64,000 bases of DNA, taken from the NCBI GenBank assembly GCA_035263845.1, contig DATFQY010000093.1, forward strand, positions 1-64,000, given 5' to 3'. Positions 1-8,962 of the stretch are shown here, piece after piece. The notes below the pieces were generated by a model. That model saw only the letters and a program-made list of their open reading frames with translations. It did not search any database and was not told the DNA's origin. Numbering within the stretch: the first letter of the stretch is position 1; every line of letters begins with the position of its first letter. Position numbers and translations under genes: made by a program. This DNA comes from JAWOLE01 sp035263845 (GTDB taxonomy: Bacteria > Acidobacteriota > Thermoanaerobaculia > UBA5066 > Gp7-AA6).

Positions 1-1098
1 ATCACCGACCTGACGGTCAAGAACGGAGACCTCGTCGTCGCCACGCAGGGGCGGTCGTTCTGGATCCTGGACGACCTGACTCCCGTCCGCGAGTACCGCG
101 ACTCCATTGCGTCGGAGAAGATCCGGCTCTTCAAGCCACGCCCGGCCGTCCGGTTCCCCGGCGGAGGTTTCGGCGGCGACGAGGAGGGCTCCTCGAGCGC
201 GATCGGAAAGAACCCGCCCAACGGCGTCCTGGTCAGCTACTACCTGAAGGAGAAGCCGGGCGAAAAGGACGTCCTGACCGTCGAGTTTCTCGAGGGCGAC
301 AAGGTGCTGCGCTCCTTCACCAGCGAGAAGAAGACGCGCGAGGGGGAGGAGGCGGGCGCGGGCGGACCTCCGGCGGGAGGCGGCGGGCCCGGCGACGACG
401 AAGGGGACAAGCCCATCGAGCCGAAGGCGGGCCTGAACCGCCTCGTCTGGGATATGCGGATCGTCAAGCCTTCGTTGCTTCCTCGGGCGATCATCTGGGG
501 CAACAGCCAGGGCCCCAAGGTCGCGCCGGGGACGTACGCGGTCCGGGTCAAGTACGCCGGCCAGACGCTGACGGAGAACTTCGAGGTGCGGCCCAACCCG
601 AACGCCGGAGCGACGGCCGAGGACCTCAAGCAGCAGTACGAGCTGCTGCGGCAGGCGCGCGAGGGGCTCTCGGCCTGCCACGACGGCGTCCAGCAGATCC
701 GCGACGTGAAGAACCAGATCAAGGAAATCGGCGACCGCGCCGAGAAGCTCGGCAAGGGAAAGGGGCTGAAGGAGAAGGGCAAGGCGGTCTCGGACAAGTT
801 GACGGCGATCGAAAAGAAGCTAGTCAACCCCGACATCAAGGCCAACCAGGACGTCCTGAACTTCGAGCCGGCGCTCGACCACCAGTTCGCGGGCCTCGCG
901 ACCGTGGCCGCCTCGGCCGACGCGAAGCCGACGGATTCCTCGCCGGTCTACCTCAAGCAGATCCAGGCGGAGCTCGCGACCGTCGAGGGGGAGCTGAAGT
1001 CGGTGCTGAATAAGGACCTCGCCGACTTCAACGCCGAGGTTCGCAAGCAGGACATCCCGCCCGTCGTCGTCGTGACGAAAAAGAAGGAAGGGGGCTAG
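1..1098 (+). CDS. BNR/WD40-like repeat glycosyl hydrolase-type protein, C-terminal part
   Basis: The frame is open from base 1, so the 5' end lies outside the window. About 365 codons are visible. The beginning reads as the last blade of a beta-propeller (TQGRSFWILDDLTPVRE), a phrase typical of large secreted BNR/sortilin-like repeat proteins annotated as glycosyl hydrolases. After it come a Gly/Asp-rich linker, a small beta domain (GLNRLVWDMRIV, APGTYAVRVKYAGQ) and a helical, Lys-rich tail at about residues 200-360. No catalytic residue can be assigned from this portion. The tail has the coiled, charged character usual for these proteins. Its TAG stop interlocks with the stop of the convergent pseudouridine synthase gene. 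Family assignment is fairly secure; substrate is unknown. Confidence 0.7.
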   Translation: MTDLTVKNGDLVVATQGRSFWILDDLTPVREYRDSIASEKIRLFKPRPAVRFPGGGFGGDEEGSSSAIGKNPPNGVLVSYYLKEKPGEKDVLTVEFLEGDKVLRSFTSEKKTREGEEAGAGGPPAGGGGPGDDEGDKPIEPKAGLNRLVWDMRIVKPSLLPRAIIWGNSQGPKVAPGTYAVRVKYAGQTLTENFEVRPNPNAGATAEDLKQQYELLRQAREGLSACHDGVQQIRDVKNQIKEIGDRAEKLGKGKGLKEKGKAVSDKLTAIEKKLVNPDIKANQDVLNFEPALDHQFAGLATVAASADAKPTDSSPVYLKQIQAELATVEGELKSVLNKDLADFNAEVRKQDIPPVVVVTKKKEGG

Positions 1099-2063
1099 GC
1101 CCCCGCGATCGCGTCGATCAGCTCGCGGAGATCCGCGGGAATCGGCGCCGACAACTCGATCGGCTCGTTTGTGGCCGGGTGGCGAAAGGCGATGCGCTCG
1201 GCGTGGAGGGCCTGGCGCGGGAACTCCTGGATGGCCTTCTTCAGGGCCGCGTCTTTGACGCGGTCGTAGCGCGGCCTCCCGTAGACGGGGTCGCCGACGA
1301 CGGGGAGGCCGGCGGCGGCGAGGTGGACGCGGATCTGGTGGGTTCGGCCGGTCACGAGGCGGCAGCGCAGGAGTGAGAGGTCGAGCGACGGCCACTCCTT
1401 CTCGATCTCGTAGAGCGTCCGGGCCTCTCGCGTTCCCGCGGGGATCTCGTCCGTCCGTCGGAATGCTTTCATCTTCTTGCGGTCCTTGGGATCGCGGCCG
1501 ATCGCGAAGACGACCTCGCCCTTCCGGACCTTCGGGATCCCGGCGGCCAGCGCGAGGTACTCCTTCCGCATCGAGCGCTTCTTCATCTGGCGCGAGAGAG
1601 ATGCGTGCGCGAGGTCCGTCTTGGCAACGAGGAGGACGCCCGAAGTGCCGCGGTCGAGACGGTGAACAATGCCCGGCCGGAGCTCTCCGCCCACCCCCTT
1701 CAGGTCGCGCACGTGGTGGAGCAGGGCGTTGACGAGGGTCCCCGCGTCGTGTCCCGGAGAAGGATGCACGACGAGGCCGGGCGGCTTGTCGATCGCCAGC
1801 AGGTGCCCGTCCTCGTAGAGAACGGTCAGCGGGATGTCCTGGGCCTCGATCGCCGCCGGCCGCGGCTCCGGGACCTCGATCTCGACCGCCTCTCCGGCGC
1901 GTACCGCGTGCGACCGCCGCGCCGCCGAGCCGGCTACCTTCACCGCCCCTTCTTCGATGAGCTTCTGAATGCGCGACCGGGACAGGTCCGAGCACACCGA
2001 GGCGAGATAGAGGTCGAGCCTCGTGCCCGCAGAAGGCTGCCCGACCTTGAACCGACGGATCAT
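1095..2063 (-). CDS. rluD: RluA-family 23S rRNA pseudouridine synthase (RluD-like)
   Basis: 322 aa, full length for the RluA/RluD family. An N-terminal S4 RNA-binding domain (about residues 14-75, RLDLYLASVCSDLSRSRIQ) is followed by the synthase domain. The catalytic motif HRLDRGTSG is at about residues 134-142, with the nucleophilic Asp at about 137. TGRTHQIRVH and GDPVYG motifs follow. The enzyme isomerises uridines in rRNA; RluD modifies helix 69 of 23S rRNA. The RluD subtype is inferred from the S4 domain and its position after ileS-lspA-lgt. The start is the ATG giving MIRRFKVGQ. The 3' end overlaps the convergent gene by 4 bases. Confidence 0.88.
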   Translation of the reverse strand: MIRRFKVGQPSAGTRLDLYLASVCSDLSRSRIQKLIEEGAVKVAGSAARRSHAVRAGEAVEIEVPEPRPAAIEAQDIPLTVLYEDGHLLAIDKPPGLVVHPSPGHDAGTLVNALLHHVRDLKGVGGELRPGIVHRLDRGTSGVLLVAKTDLAHASLSRQMKKRSMRKEYLALAAGIPKVRKGEVVFAIGRDPKDRKKMKAFRRTDEIPAGTREARTLYEIEKEWPSLDLSLLRCRLVTGRTHQIRVHLAAAGLPVVGDPVYGRPRYDRVKDAALKKAIQEFPRQALHAERIAFRHPATNEPIELSAPIPADLRELIDAIAGA

Positions 2064-2086
2064 GCCGCCATCGCCGACCCCGGCCT

Positions 2087-2172
2087 CCTTGTCATTCTGA
2101 GGAGCGAAGCGACGAAGAATCTACTCCTGGTTCACGAGAGCAGATCCTTCGCTTCGCTCAGGATGACAAGGG
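2087..2172. repeat. dispersed palindromic intergenic repeat (long imperfect inverted repeat)
   Basis: The left arm (about 2089-2126) and right arm (about 2140-2170) are imperfect reverse complements built on the core GTCATCCTGAGCGAAGCG..GGATCT. They would fold into one long hairpin between lgt and rluD. A related single arm lies at 32773-32812. This is a REP-like, non-coding repeat of the sort seen in many environmental genomes. As RNA it could terminate transcription or protect the 3' end of the upstream message, but it has no T-tract of its own. Confidence 0.75.
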
Positions 2173-2232
2173 AAAGAGCGGTGTGGATGACAAGCAAGGA
2201 AGCGCAGCTATGACAATCGCGCTCGTGGCGGC

Positions 2233-3018
2233 CTACGCCTCGGCGCGGCTCCGGCGCGAGAGGTAGACGAGCATGGCGAGCGAGGCGAGTGCGGTCAGGA
2301 CCCCGATGAACTGGGAGGTCGAGAGGACGCCCGGGATGATGAATCCACGCACCAGGTCTCCCCGCCAGACCTCGATGATGCCGCGGGTGATCGAGTAGAG
2401 CAGGACGTAGAGCCAGAAGACCTCGCCGTCGAAGGTCCGCCGCTTGTACGCCCACTGCAGGACCAGGAAGATCACGAAGGAGTTGAGCGACAGGTAGATC
2501 TGGGTCGGATGAAGCGCCGTGTTCAGCGGCGTCCCGACGGCCTCGTGCGCGAAGGGGTCCGTGAACGTCACGCCGAGGGGCCCGTCGGTCGGCTTGCCGT
2601 AGCAGCACCCCGCCGCGAAGCAGCCCCAGCGCCCGATCGCCTCGCCGAGCGCAATCGAGGGCGCCGCCATGTCCGTCACCTGCCAGGCCGGCAGCCGATG
2701 CTTTCGCAGGTACCAGATCCCCACGACCGTGGCGCAGATCAGGCCGCCGTAGAAGACCCCGCCCGAGCGCAGAACTTCGATCAGGTCCGCCGGGTGCGTC
2801 TTGTAGCGGCGCCACTCCACGATGACGAGCATCAGCTTCGCCCCGAGGATCGCCGAGGCGAGGATGTAGAGCGAAAGGTCCAGGATCTTCTGGTCCGGAA
2901 GTCCCGCCTCGACCGCCTTGCGCCTCAGCAGCCAGATGCCCGTCAGGTAGGCGATCGCCAGGACGACGCCGTACGTCGGGAGGTAGAAGGAGCCGATGTG
3001 AAAGAGGCGCGGGAACAT
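2233..3018 (-). CDS. lgt: prolipoprotein diacylglyceryl transferase
   Basis: 261 aa, normal for Lgt. It transfers a diacylglyceryl group from phosphatidylglycerol to the lipobox cysteine of prolipoproteins in the inner membrane. Several hydrophobic helices are visible. The Lgt signature is present as ALGEAIGRWGCFAAGCCYGKPT, with the conserved GR-G core, and HPTQIYLSL follows in the second half. The ATG follows the lspA TAG with no gap, so both lipoprotein-processing enzymes are translated from one message in the order ileS-lspA-lgt. The C-terminus ends in a short basic tail after the last membrane helix. Confidence 0.93.
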   Translation of the reverse strand: MFPRLFHIGSFYLPTYGVVLAIAYLTGIWLLRRKAVEAGLPDQKILDLSLYILASAILGAKLMLVIVEWRRYKTHPADLIEVLRSGGVFYGGLICATVVGIWYLRKHRLPAWQVTDMAAPSIALGEAIGRWGCFAAGCCYGKPTDGPLGVTFTDPFAHEAVGTPLNTALHPTQIYLSLNSFVIFLVLQWAYKRRTFDGEVFWLYVLLYSITRGIIEVWRGDLVRGFIIPGVLSTSQFIGVLTALASLAMLVYLSRRSRAEA

Positions 3019-3567
3019 CTAGCCGGTCACCGCCGGCGGAGGCGGCGGGGCCGCGGCGGGCTTCTCCTCCTCGCTGCGAAGCATGTCGAGGAAGAGCAGG
3101 CCCACCCCGATGCAGATGGCCGAGTCGGCGACGTTGAAGGCCGGCCAGTGATGCCCGGAGACGGAGAAGTCCAGGAAGTCCACCACGTAGCCGAACCGGA
3201 CGCGGTCGAGGAGATTGCCGATTGCTCCGCCCAGGATCAGGGCGAAGCCCACCTGCAGCCGGACGCTCTTGTGGGACGAACGCAGGGCGTAGGCGGACAC
3301 GACGATGAAAACGAGGACTGCCACGCTGTTCAGCATGATCGCCTTGACCGAGGAGTCCACGGAGGCGAAGAGCCCGAAGGCCGCGCCGCTGTTGCGGACG
3401 TAGGTCAGGTCGAAGAACCCGCCGACGACAGTTCGCGACTGGTGGACGTCGAAAGCGCGGGTGATGATGCCCTTGGTCCACTGGTCCACGAGGAGGACCG
3501 ACAGCGAGACGAGGAAGTATGCGGCGCGGTAGAGCGCGCTCTCCTTGATCCGGGGAAGGTTGCTCAC
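3019..3567 (-). CDS. lspA: lipoprotein signal peptidase (signal peptidase II)
   Basis: 182 aa, four-helix inner-membrane aspartyl peptidase that cleaves lipoprotein signal peptides after Lgt has acted. Visible signatures are VDQWTKG near the N-terminus, NSGAAFGLF, GGAIGNLLDRVRFGYVVDFLDF and FNVADSAICIG. The catalytic Asp pair lies in NLLDR and NVADS. The frame stays open upstream into ileS, but the family's start corresponds to the GTG at 3567. That GTG overlaps the ileS stop as GTGA and has GGGAG upstream. The C-terminus carries a short Pro/Ala-rich tail (PAAAPPPPPAV), unusual but harmless outside the catalytic core. Confidence 0.93.
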   Translation of the reverse strand: MSNLPRIKESALYRAAYFLVSLSVLLVDQWTKGIITRAFDVHQSRTVVGGFFDLTYVRNSGAAFGLFASVDSSVKAIMLNSVAVLVFIVVSAYALRSSHKSVRLQVGFALILGGAIGNLLDRVRFGYVVDFLDFSVSGHHWPAFNVADSAICIGVGLLFLDMLRSEEEKPAAAPPPPPAVTG

Positions 3568-6506
3568 CACGCGGAGGCTCCCATCGCGCCGTGTTCTTCG
3601 AGCTTCCGGAGGACGTTCCGGCACCGGTCGCAGAGACCGGTCTCCTTCGCCTCCGGCGTGACTTTCCAGCACCGGTCGCAACGGCGGCCGGCGGCCTTCT
3701 CGAACCGCAGGGAGAGCCCGGGGTAGGCGCTGGAATCGCGCCACCCGTCTGGGGATTCGCCGCGCTGCTCGCTCGAAACATTCGAGACAATAAACAGGTC
3801 GGCCAGCCCGGGGCCCTGAGTCCCGGTGGCCGCGCGATCCCGATCCAGATCGTCGCTGGCGGTCAGCGCGATCGCCCCCTCGAGGGAAGACCCGATCACC
3901 TTGTCCCGGCGCGCCTCCTCGAGGACGCCGGCCACTTCCTCTCTCAGTTTCGTCAGCCTTTCCCAAGCGGGCGAGGACGTAGTGTCGCGGGCAGCCCCGT
4001 CCAGCGTCTCGAAACGCGCCAGGTGGACAGATTCTTCCTTCGGATCGGGAAGGGCGCTCCAGATCTCCTCCGAGGTGAAGGGGAGGACGGGGGCCGCCAG
4101 GGTCGCCACGGACCGGGCGATGCGATCCATCGCGGTCTGGGCGGACCGGCGTTCCCGTGAGTCCGGGGCGGACGCGTAGAGCCGGTCCTTGACGATGTCG
4201 AGGTAGAAGGCCGAAAGCGTCGTGGCGCAGAAGTTCACGAGGGCGTGGTACACGACGTGGAACTCGTAGGCCTCGTACGCCTGGCGGACCCGGCCGGAGA
4301 CCTCACGGGCCTCCCCGAGGATCCAGCGGTCGAGGGGCAGCAGGTCCGCGGCGGAGACCGAGTCGGGTTCGGGACGGAAGTCGTAGAGGTTGGAGATCAG
4401 GTAGCGGGCGGTGTTGCGGATCTTCCGGTACCCCTCCGCGCAGCGCGCGAGGATTTCCTCGGAGATGGGGCTGTCGTCGCGGTAGTCGAGCGAGCAGACC
4501 CAGAGCCGGAGGATGTCCGCTCCGTAGCTCTTCATGATCGTATCGGGCTCGACGACGTTACCGAGGGACTTGGACATCTTCCGGCCCGAGACGTCCTGAA
4601 AGAAGCCGTGCGTGATGACCTCGCGGTACGGGGCGTCGCCGTAGAGGGCGACGGAGATCAGCAGCGAGGACTGGAACCAGCCCCGGTGCTGGTCGTGCCC
4701 CTCGAGGTACACGTCGGCGGGCGGCCCGGGATCGCTGCGGGTCAGCTCGGGCCACTTCCCGGAGCGCAGCACCGCGATGTGCGACACCCCGGAGTCGAAC
4801 CAGACGTCGAGGATGTCGGTCTCCTTCTCGAAGCTCGCGAAGCCCCGCAGGTCGGCTCCCGGAGGCAGGAAGTCCTCGGCGGGCCGCGAGTACCAGGCGT
4901 CGCCCCCCTCGCGGCGGATGATCTCGACGACGCGGTCGAAGAACCTCTTCTTCTCCTCCGGCGAGTCCTTCCAGGGATAGACCTCGGCGCGCTCGCCGTC
5001 GCGCATCGCGTAAAGGAGCGTGATGGGAGAGCCCCACCGCCTCTGGCGGGAAATCACCCACTCGCGCCGGTTCTCGACCATTCCCCCGATGCGGGCCTGC
5101 CCCCAGGACGGGACCCATCCGACGCGGCGGATCGCCTCGAGGGCGCGCTCGCGCACGTTGACCTTCGGGTCGTCCAGGCGGATGAACCACTGGATCGTGG
5201 CGCGGAAGATGACGGGCCGCTTGCAGCGCCAGCAGTGCGGATACTCGTGCCGGAACTTCGTGTCCACGTGGAGGAGCGCTCCGGCCGCGCGCAGGTCCTC
5301 GACGACCTCCGGGTTCGCCTCGAGGACTTTCTTGCCGGCGTACTTCGGAACGGCGGCGGTGAACCGTCCGGCCGGGTCCACGGGAGAGAGGATCGGCAGG
5401 TTCTCGCGCTTGCCGGTCTGAAAGTCGTCTTCCCCGGCGCCGGGAGCGGTGTGGACAAGCCCGGTGCCGGCGTCCATCGTTACGTAGTCGCCGGCCACGA
5501 CGCGGAAGGAGCGCGCCTCCTCTTCCGGCGTCAGCTCGCCCCGCATCTCCCGAGCGAGCGGATGCCGGTAGCGCAGACCGACGAGCGCGGAGCCCTTCGC
5601 CCGGCCGACGCTGACCCACTTGGGCCAGCCGACCGCGGCCGCCATCGCCGTCGCCATCCTTTCGGCGACCACGTACAGCCGGTTCCCGGCCGCGAGAAGC
5701 AGGTATTCCTCCTCCGGATGGACGGCGATCGCGAGGTTGGACGGAATCGTCCAGGGCGTCGTCGTCCAGATCGCGAGGAACGCGGGCGCGTTCCGCAGCT
5801 CCACCGGGCGGTCGCGCGGATCGAAGGCTTTGTCGAGTCTGGCGCGATCCTCCGTCGACATCGCGACGTAGATCGCGGGGTCTTCGGTCTCGACGTACTC
5901 GAGCTCCGCCTCGGCGAGTGCGGTCTGGTCGGTGAAGCACCAGCGGACGGATTTCAAATCGCGGAAGACGAGGTCCTGCTCGTAGAAGCGGCCGAAGGCC
6001 CATGCCGTGTCGGCCTCGTAATCGAAGTTCATCGTGGTGTACGGCCGGTCCCAGAGTCCGCCGACGCCCAGGCGCTTGAACTCCTGACGCTGGATGTCGA
6101 TGAACTCCGACGCGTACTCCCGGCACGCTTTCCGGATGGCGACGGCGTCCATCTCCCGCTTCTTCGAGCCGAGCTTCTTGTCCACCTTCTGCTCGATGGG
6201 GAGGCCGTGGCAGTCCCAGCCGGGGACGTAGGGGGCGTCGAAGCCCATCATCGAGCGGCTGCGCACGACGACGTCCTTGAGGATCTTGTTCATCGCGGTG
6301 CCGAGATGGACGTGCCCGTTGGCGTAGGGAGGGCCGTCGTGCAGGATGAAACGCGGCCGTCCGGCCGCCACGGACCGTCTCTTCTCCTCCAGCCCCATCC
6401 TTTGCCACGCCTCGATCTGGTCGGGCTCCCGCCTGGGTAGATCCGCCTTCATCGGAAAGCCGGTCCGCGGCAGGTTCATCGTGCTCTTGTAGTCCGACGA
6501 GCTCAT
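3564..6506 (-). CDS. ileS: isoleucyl-tRNA synthetase
   Basis: 980 aa class I synthetase that charges tRNA-Ile. The HIGH motif appears as GHVHLG at about residues 64-69 and KMSKS at about 643-647. The CP1 editing domain lies between them (TTTPWTIPSNLA; HTAPGAGEDDF). The anticodon-binding domain is followed by a C-terminal zinc knuckle with CDRCWK and CDRCRN, typical of the bacterial eubacterial-type enzyme. It heads the ileS-lspA-lgt cluster, a common bacterial arrangement, and overlaps lspA by 4 nt. The start ATG gives MSSSDYKSTMNLPRT. No T-box-like leader is seen in the 22 bases between acpS and ileS. Confidence 0.96.
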   Translation of the reverse strand: MSSSDYKSTMNLPRTGFPMKADLPRREPDQIEAWQRMGLEEKRRSVAAGRPRFILHDGPPYANGHVHLGTAMNKILKDVVVRSRSMMGFDAPYVPGWDCHGLPIEQKVDKKLGSKKREMDAVAIRKACREYASEFIDIQRQEFKRLGVGGLWDRPYTTMNFDYEADTAWAFGRFYEQDLVFRDLKSVRWCFTDQTALAEAELEYVETEDPAIYVAMSTEDRARLDKAFDPRDRPVELRNAPAFLAIWTTTPWTIPSNLAIAVHPEEEYLLLAAGNRLYVVAERMATAMAAAVGWPKWVSVGRAKGSALVGLRYRHPLAREMRGELTPEEEARSFRVVAGDYVTMDAGTGLVHTAPGAGEDDFQTGKRENLPILSPVDPAGRFTAAVPKYAGKKVLEANPEVVEDLRAAGALLHVDTKFRHEYPHCWRCKRPVIFRATIQWFIRLDDPKVNVRERALEAIRRVGWVPSWGQARIGGMVENRREWVISRQRRWGSPITLLYAMRDGERAEVYPWKDSPEEKKRFFDRVVEIIRREGGDAWYSRPAEDFLPPGADLRGFASFEKETDILDVWFDSGVSHIAVLRSGKWPELTRSDPGPPADVYLEGHDQHRGWFQSSLLISVALYGDAPYREVITHGFFQDVSGRKMSKSLGNVVEPDTIMKSYGADILRLWVCSLDYRDDSPISEEILARCAEGYRKIRNTARYLISNLYDFRPEPDSVSAADLLPLDRWILGEAREVSGRVRQAYEAYEFHVVYHALVNFCATTLSAFYLDIVKDRLYASAPDSRERRSAQTAMDRIARSVATLAAPVLPFTSEEIWSALPDPKEESVHLARFETLDGAARDTTSSPAWERLTKLREEVAGVLEEARRDKVIGSSLEGAIALTASDDLDRDRAATGTQGPGLADLFIVSNVSSEQRGESPDGWRDSSAYPGLSLRFEKAAGRRCDRCWKVTPEAKETGLCDRCRNVLRKLEEHGAMGASAW

Positions 6507-6528
6507 TGCGTTTCGAGATTATCGCAAC

Positions 6529-6921
6529 CTAATCTGTGCGAAGGACGACGACGGCGGCGGCGATGGTCTTGGTGTGGGTGATGGAGAGCTCCGCGGAGGT
6601 GACTTGGAGGGAGTTGGCGCGGTCGAGCGCGCGGCCGCGGAACTCAAGCAAGGGCTTTCCGGAGGGGTGGCGGCGGACGAGGATCTCGCGGAAGGAGACG
6701 CCGCGCCAACCCGTGCCCAGCGCTTTCATGGCGGCTTCCTTGGCGGCGAAGCGGCCGGCGACGTGCTCGGCGAAGGCGCGCGGATGCCGGCGTCCGCGAA
6801 GAACTTCGCCGGGGAGAAAGACCCGCTCCAGGAACTTCTCGCCCCAGCGGTCGAGCGCCTCGGAGACGCGTCCGACCTCGGCCACGTCGAGGCCGACGAG
6901 AAGACCGCCCGAGCCGCTCAC
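6529..6921 (-). CDS. acpS: holo-[acyl-carrier-protein] synthase
   Basis: 130 aa, the usual size of AcpS. It transfers 4'-phosphopantetheine from CoA to Ser of acyl carrier protein. Motif 1 is GLDVAEVGRV, with the Mg-binding Asp. Motif 2 is HVAGRFAAKEAAMKALG, with the conserved FAAKEA. The C-terminal LSITHTKTIAAAVVV strand is also characteristic. The chosen start is the GTG at 6921, which overlaps the stop of the upstream channel gene as GTGA. Extending further upstream would run through that gene in another frame without family similarity. Confidence 0.92.
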   Translation of the reverse strand: MSGSGGLLVGLDVAEVGRVSEALDRWGEKFLERVFLPGEVLRGRRHPRAFAEHVAGRFAAKEAAMKALGTGWRGVSFREILVRRHPSGKPLLEFRGRALDRANSLQVTSAELSITHTKTIAAAVVVLRTD

Positions 6922-8354
6922 AGGCCGAAGAACCGCGCGATCCGCTCGGACAGCGGCAGCGGTTCTTCGGTCCTCGCGACCGCCTGCCGGCTGGCGTCGA
7001 ACTGGTCGGCGAGGTACCGCCGTCTCTTCTCCATCGTCGTCTCGAGCGTCTGCGCGAGCTGCGGGTGCTGATGAAGGACGGGGGAGAGCGAGCATTTCTC
7101 GATCTCGACCAGGGCCGTCTCCGTCAGCGCCCGGACCGTCGCCGTTCGCGGATCTCCCGTCAGCAGGCTGATCTCCCCGAACGCCGACCCCGCTTCGAGG
7201 ACCGACAGCTCCCGGCTCTCGCCGGCGGCGCCCATGATCGAGACGGAAACCCTGCCGCTCTCGATGATGAACATGGAGGACCCGTTCTCGCCCTCCCGAA
7301 CGACGACCTCGCCCGGCGCGTAGAAGCGCTCCTGCGATCCCTGGGCGAGGAGCTCGTGCTGCTCATGCGAGAGCGGCGCGAAGAGCTCGGTCTGCGCGAT
7401 GACGCCCTGGATGTCCGGATGCCGCCACGTCGCGTCGAGCTTCCCCGCGGCGTACTGGTGCTGCCGGATGACCGGGTAGGCGATCGCGAGGCCCGCGCGT
7501 CCCAGCGCGTACCAGGCCCGTTCCCGGACGTTCGAGTCGACCCGCAGGTAATCGCCGAAGTCCTCCAGCCAGTAGCGAAGCTCGTAGGTTACGGCGGAGG
7601 CGTCGAAGCTCTTCAGGTACGCGACGGGCTCGGGCGAAGGCGAGACTCCCGGGAGCTCCGCGACGGCGCGCTGCAGGGTCGCGATCGCCTTCTCGGGCGA
7701 CGCGTCGTACTCCAGCCCGACGTGCATCACGCGCGCGATCGGCGGCCCCGGCCTCGGAAAGATCTCGAGCTTCTCACGGCCGGCCACGCTGTTGGGGACC
7801 AGCACCAGGTTGCCTTCCATCATCCGCATCTTGATGGCCCGCCAGGAAAGCTCCTCGACGATCCCGTAGGTCTCGCCGTGCCGCACCATGTCGCCGACCT
7901 GGACGGTCTTCTCCAGGTGCAGCGCGAGGCCGGCGAAGAGGTTTCCGAGCGTGTCCTGCAGGGCGAGACCGATGACCGCGGTGAGGATGGCCGAGGTCGT
8001 GAAGAGACCGCCGAGGCTGATGTCCGGCAGGATGGTCTTGAAGAGGATCGCGATGCAGATCCCGAAGATGAGGAGCCCGACGAGCTGCCGCAGCAGAGCG
8101 GGAGCGGCGGTCTTGCGGCGAAGGCGGAAGGCGACGTCGAAGAACGCGTAGTCGAGGAGCCGGGTGATGACCAGTGCCCAGGCGACCCCGATGGCGAGGG
8201 CGCCGTAGTTGCGGCCCTGGCGGTCCACCGTCGAGATGTGCAGCTCGAACAGAAGCCAGACGCCTCCCAGCACGATGAAGGCGAGGACGAGCGAGCCGGC
8301 GAGGCGCCGGACGATGATCGGGATACGCTCCTCGATCGGTTTCAGATCGGTCAT
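6918..8354 (-). CDS. MscS-family mechanosensitive channel with C-terminal cyclic-nucleotide-binding domain
   Basis: 478 aa from the ATG at 8354. Four or five N-terminal membrane segments precede an MscS core (ILTAVIGLALQDTLGNLFAGLALHLEKTVQVGDMV, with the pore-lining helix and beta domain, about residues 130-330). The last 130 residues form a cNMP-binding fold: YAPGEVVVREGENGSSMFIIESGRV and the phosphate-binding cassette GSAFGEISLLTGDPRTATVRAL. Such proteins (MscK/bCNG type) are osmotic or ligand-gated channels of the inner membrane; gating by a nucleotide is inference. The start overlaps the preceding ThiE-like gene as ATGA and the stop overlaps acpS, so all are translationally linked. Confidence 0.88.
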   Translation of the reverse strand: MTDLKPIEERIPIIVRRLAGSLVLAFIVLGGVWLLFELHISTVDRQGRNYGALAIGVAWALVITRLLDYAFFDVAFRLRRKTAAPALLRQLVGLLIFGICIAILFKTILPDISLGGLFTTSAILTAVIGLALQDTLGNLFAGLALHLEKTVQVGDMVRHGETYGIVEELSWRAIKMRMMEGNLVLVPNSVAGREKLEIFPRPGPPIARVMHVGLEYDASPEKAIATLQRAVAELPGVSPSPEPVAYLKSFDASAVTYELRYWLEDFGDYLRVDSNVRERAWYALGRAGLAIAYPVIRQHQYAAGKLDATWRHPDIQGVIAQTELFAPLSHEQHELLAQGSQERFYAPGEVVVREGENGSSMFIIESGRVSVSIMGAAGESRELSVLEAGSAFGEISLLTGDPRTATVRALTETALVEIEKCSLSPVLHQHPQLAQTLETTMEKRRRYLADQFDASRQAVARTEEPLPLSERIARFFGL

Positions 8355-8962
8355 CGGCGCGTCAGCTCCCCGGCGGCGGCCCGCGGGTCGAGAGCCTGCT
8401 GGAAGTATCGAATCGCCGCGACGCCGTCGATCCGGTCCAGCCACGGATCGAGCCGGGCGAGCGTGCCGGCGCTGATTCCGCCGATGACGTAGACCTCGCT
8501 GACGTGGGCGGCGCGCCGCGGCAGCGCCTCCAGGGTCTCGGGCCCCAGAGGCGGGCCGAACTCGCGCTTGGAAGGCGTGTCGAAGATCGGCCCGAGGACG
8601 ACGAGGTCCGCGCCTTCCTCGATCGCCCGCGCCGCCTCAGACGCCGAGTGCGTGGAGACCCCGACCCGCATCCCGCGCGGAGCCGCCGTCTTCACTCGGG
8701 AAAGGGGAAGCCCGGAGGCCGGGAGGTGGACGCCGGCGGCGCCGGACGCGATCGCGATGTCGAGCCGCCGGTTGACGAAGAGCGGCGTGGAGGCGCCCAG
8801 TTTTTCCCTTGCCCTTCGCGCCCACTCGAGCGCTTCGAGGTCGGACGTCCCCTTCTCCCGCAGCTGGACCGTGAGCCCGGGCATCCCGCCGAGCCGGCCG
8901 AGGAGCTCCTCGAAGCGCGCATCTCCCGCGGCGCGCCGGTCCGTGACCCAGAGGGCCTTCAT
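8351..8962 (-). CDS. thiamine-phosphate synthase / TenI-like protein
   Basis: 203 aa TIM-barrel. ThiE/TenI signatures are VQLREKG near residue 36, LFVNRRLDIAIASGAAGVHLPA, GVSTHSASEAARAIEEGADLVVLGPIFDTPSK and a closing VYVIGGIS phosphate loop. ThiE joins HMP-PP and THZ-P to give thiamine phosphate; TenI is a related thiazole tautomerase. GVHLP in place of GVHLG and the lack of other thiamine genes nearby leave both options open. It overlaps its neighbours on both sides by 4 nt (ATGA), so it is embedded in the acpS-ileS chain. Confidence 0.8.
   Translation of the reverse strand: MKALWVTDRRAAGDARFEELLGRLGGMPGLTVQLREKGTSDLEALEWARRAREKLGASTPLFVNRRLDIAIASGAAGVHLPASGLPLSRVKTAAPRGMRVGVSTHSASEAARAIEEGADLVVLGPIFDTPSKREFGPPLGPETLEALPRRAAHVSEVYVIGGISAGTLARLDPWLDRIDGVAAIRYFQQALDPRAAAGELTRR

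Noticed and set aside
4245..6440. A long open frame antisense to ileS (and similar long antisense frames opposite dacB, the helicase and others).
   Set aside because: High GC leaves few stop codons in the other frames. The translations are Arg/Gly/Ala-rich with no family similarity and lie over well-identified genes.
6507..6528. Possible T-box leaders before ileS, cysS or asnS.
   Set aside because: Upstream spaces are 22 nt or less (or the genes overlap their predecessors), too short for a T-box; asnS has only about 5 nt of leader.
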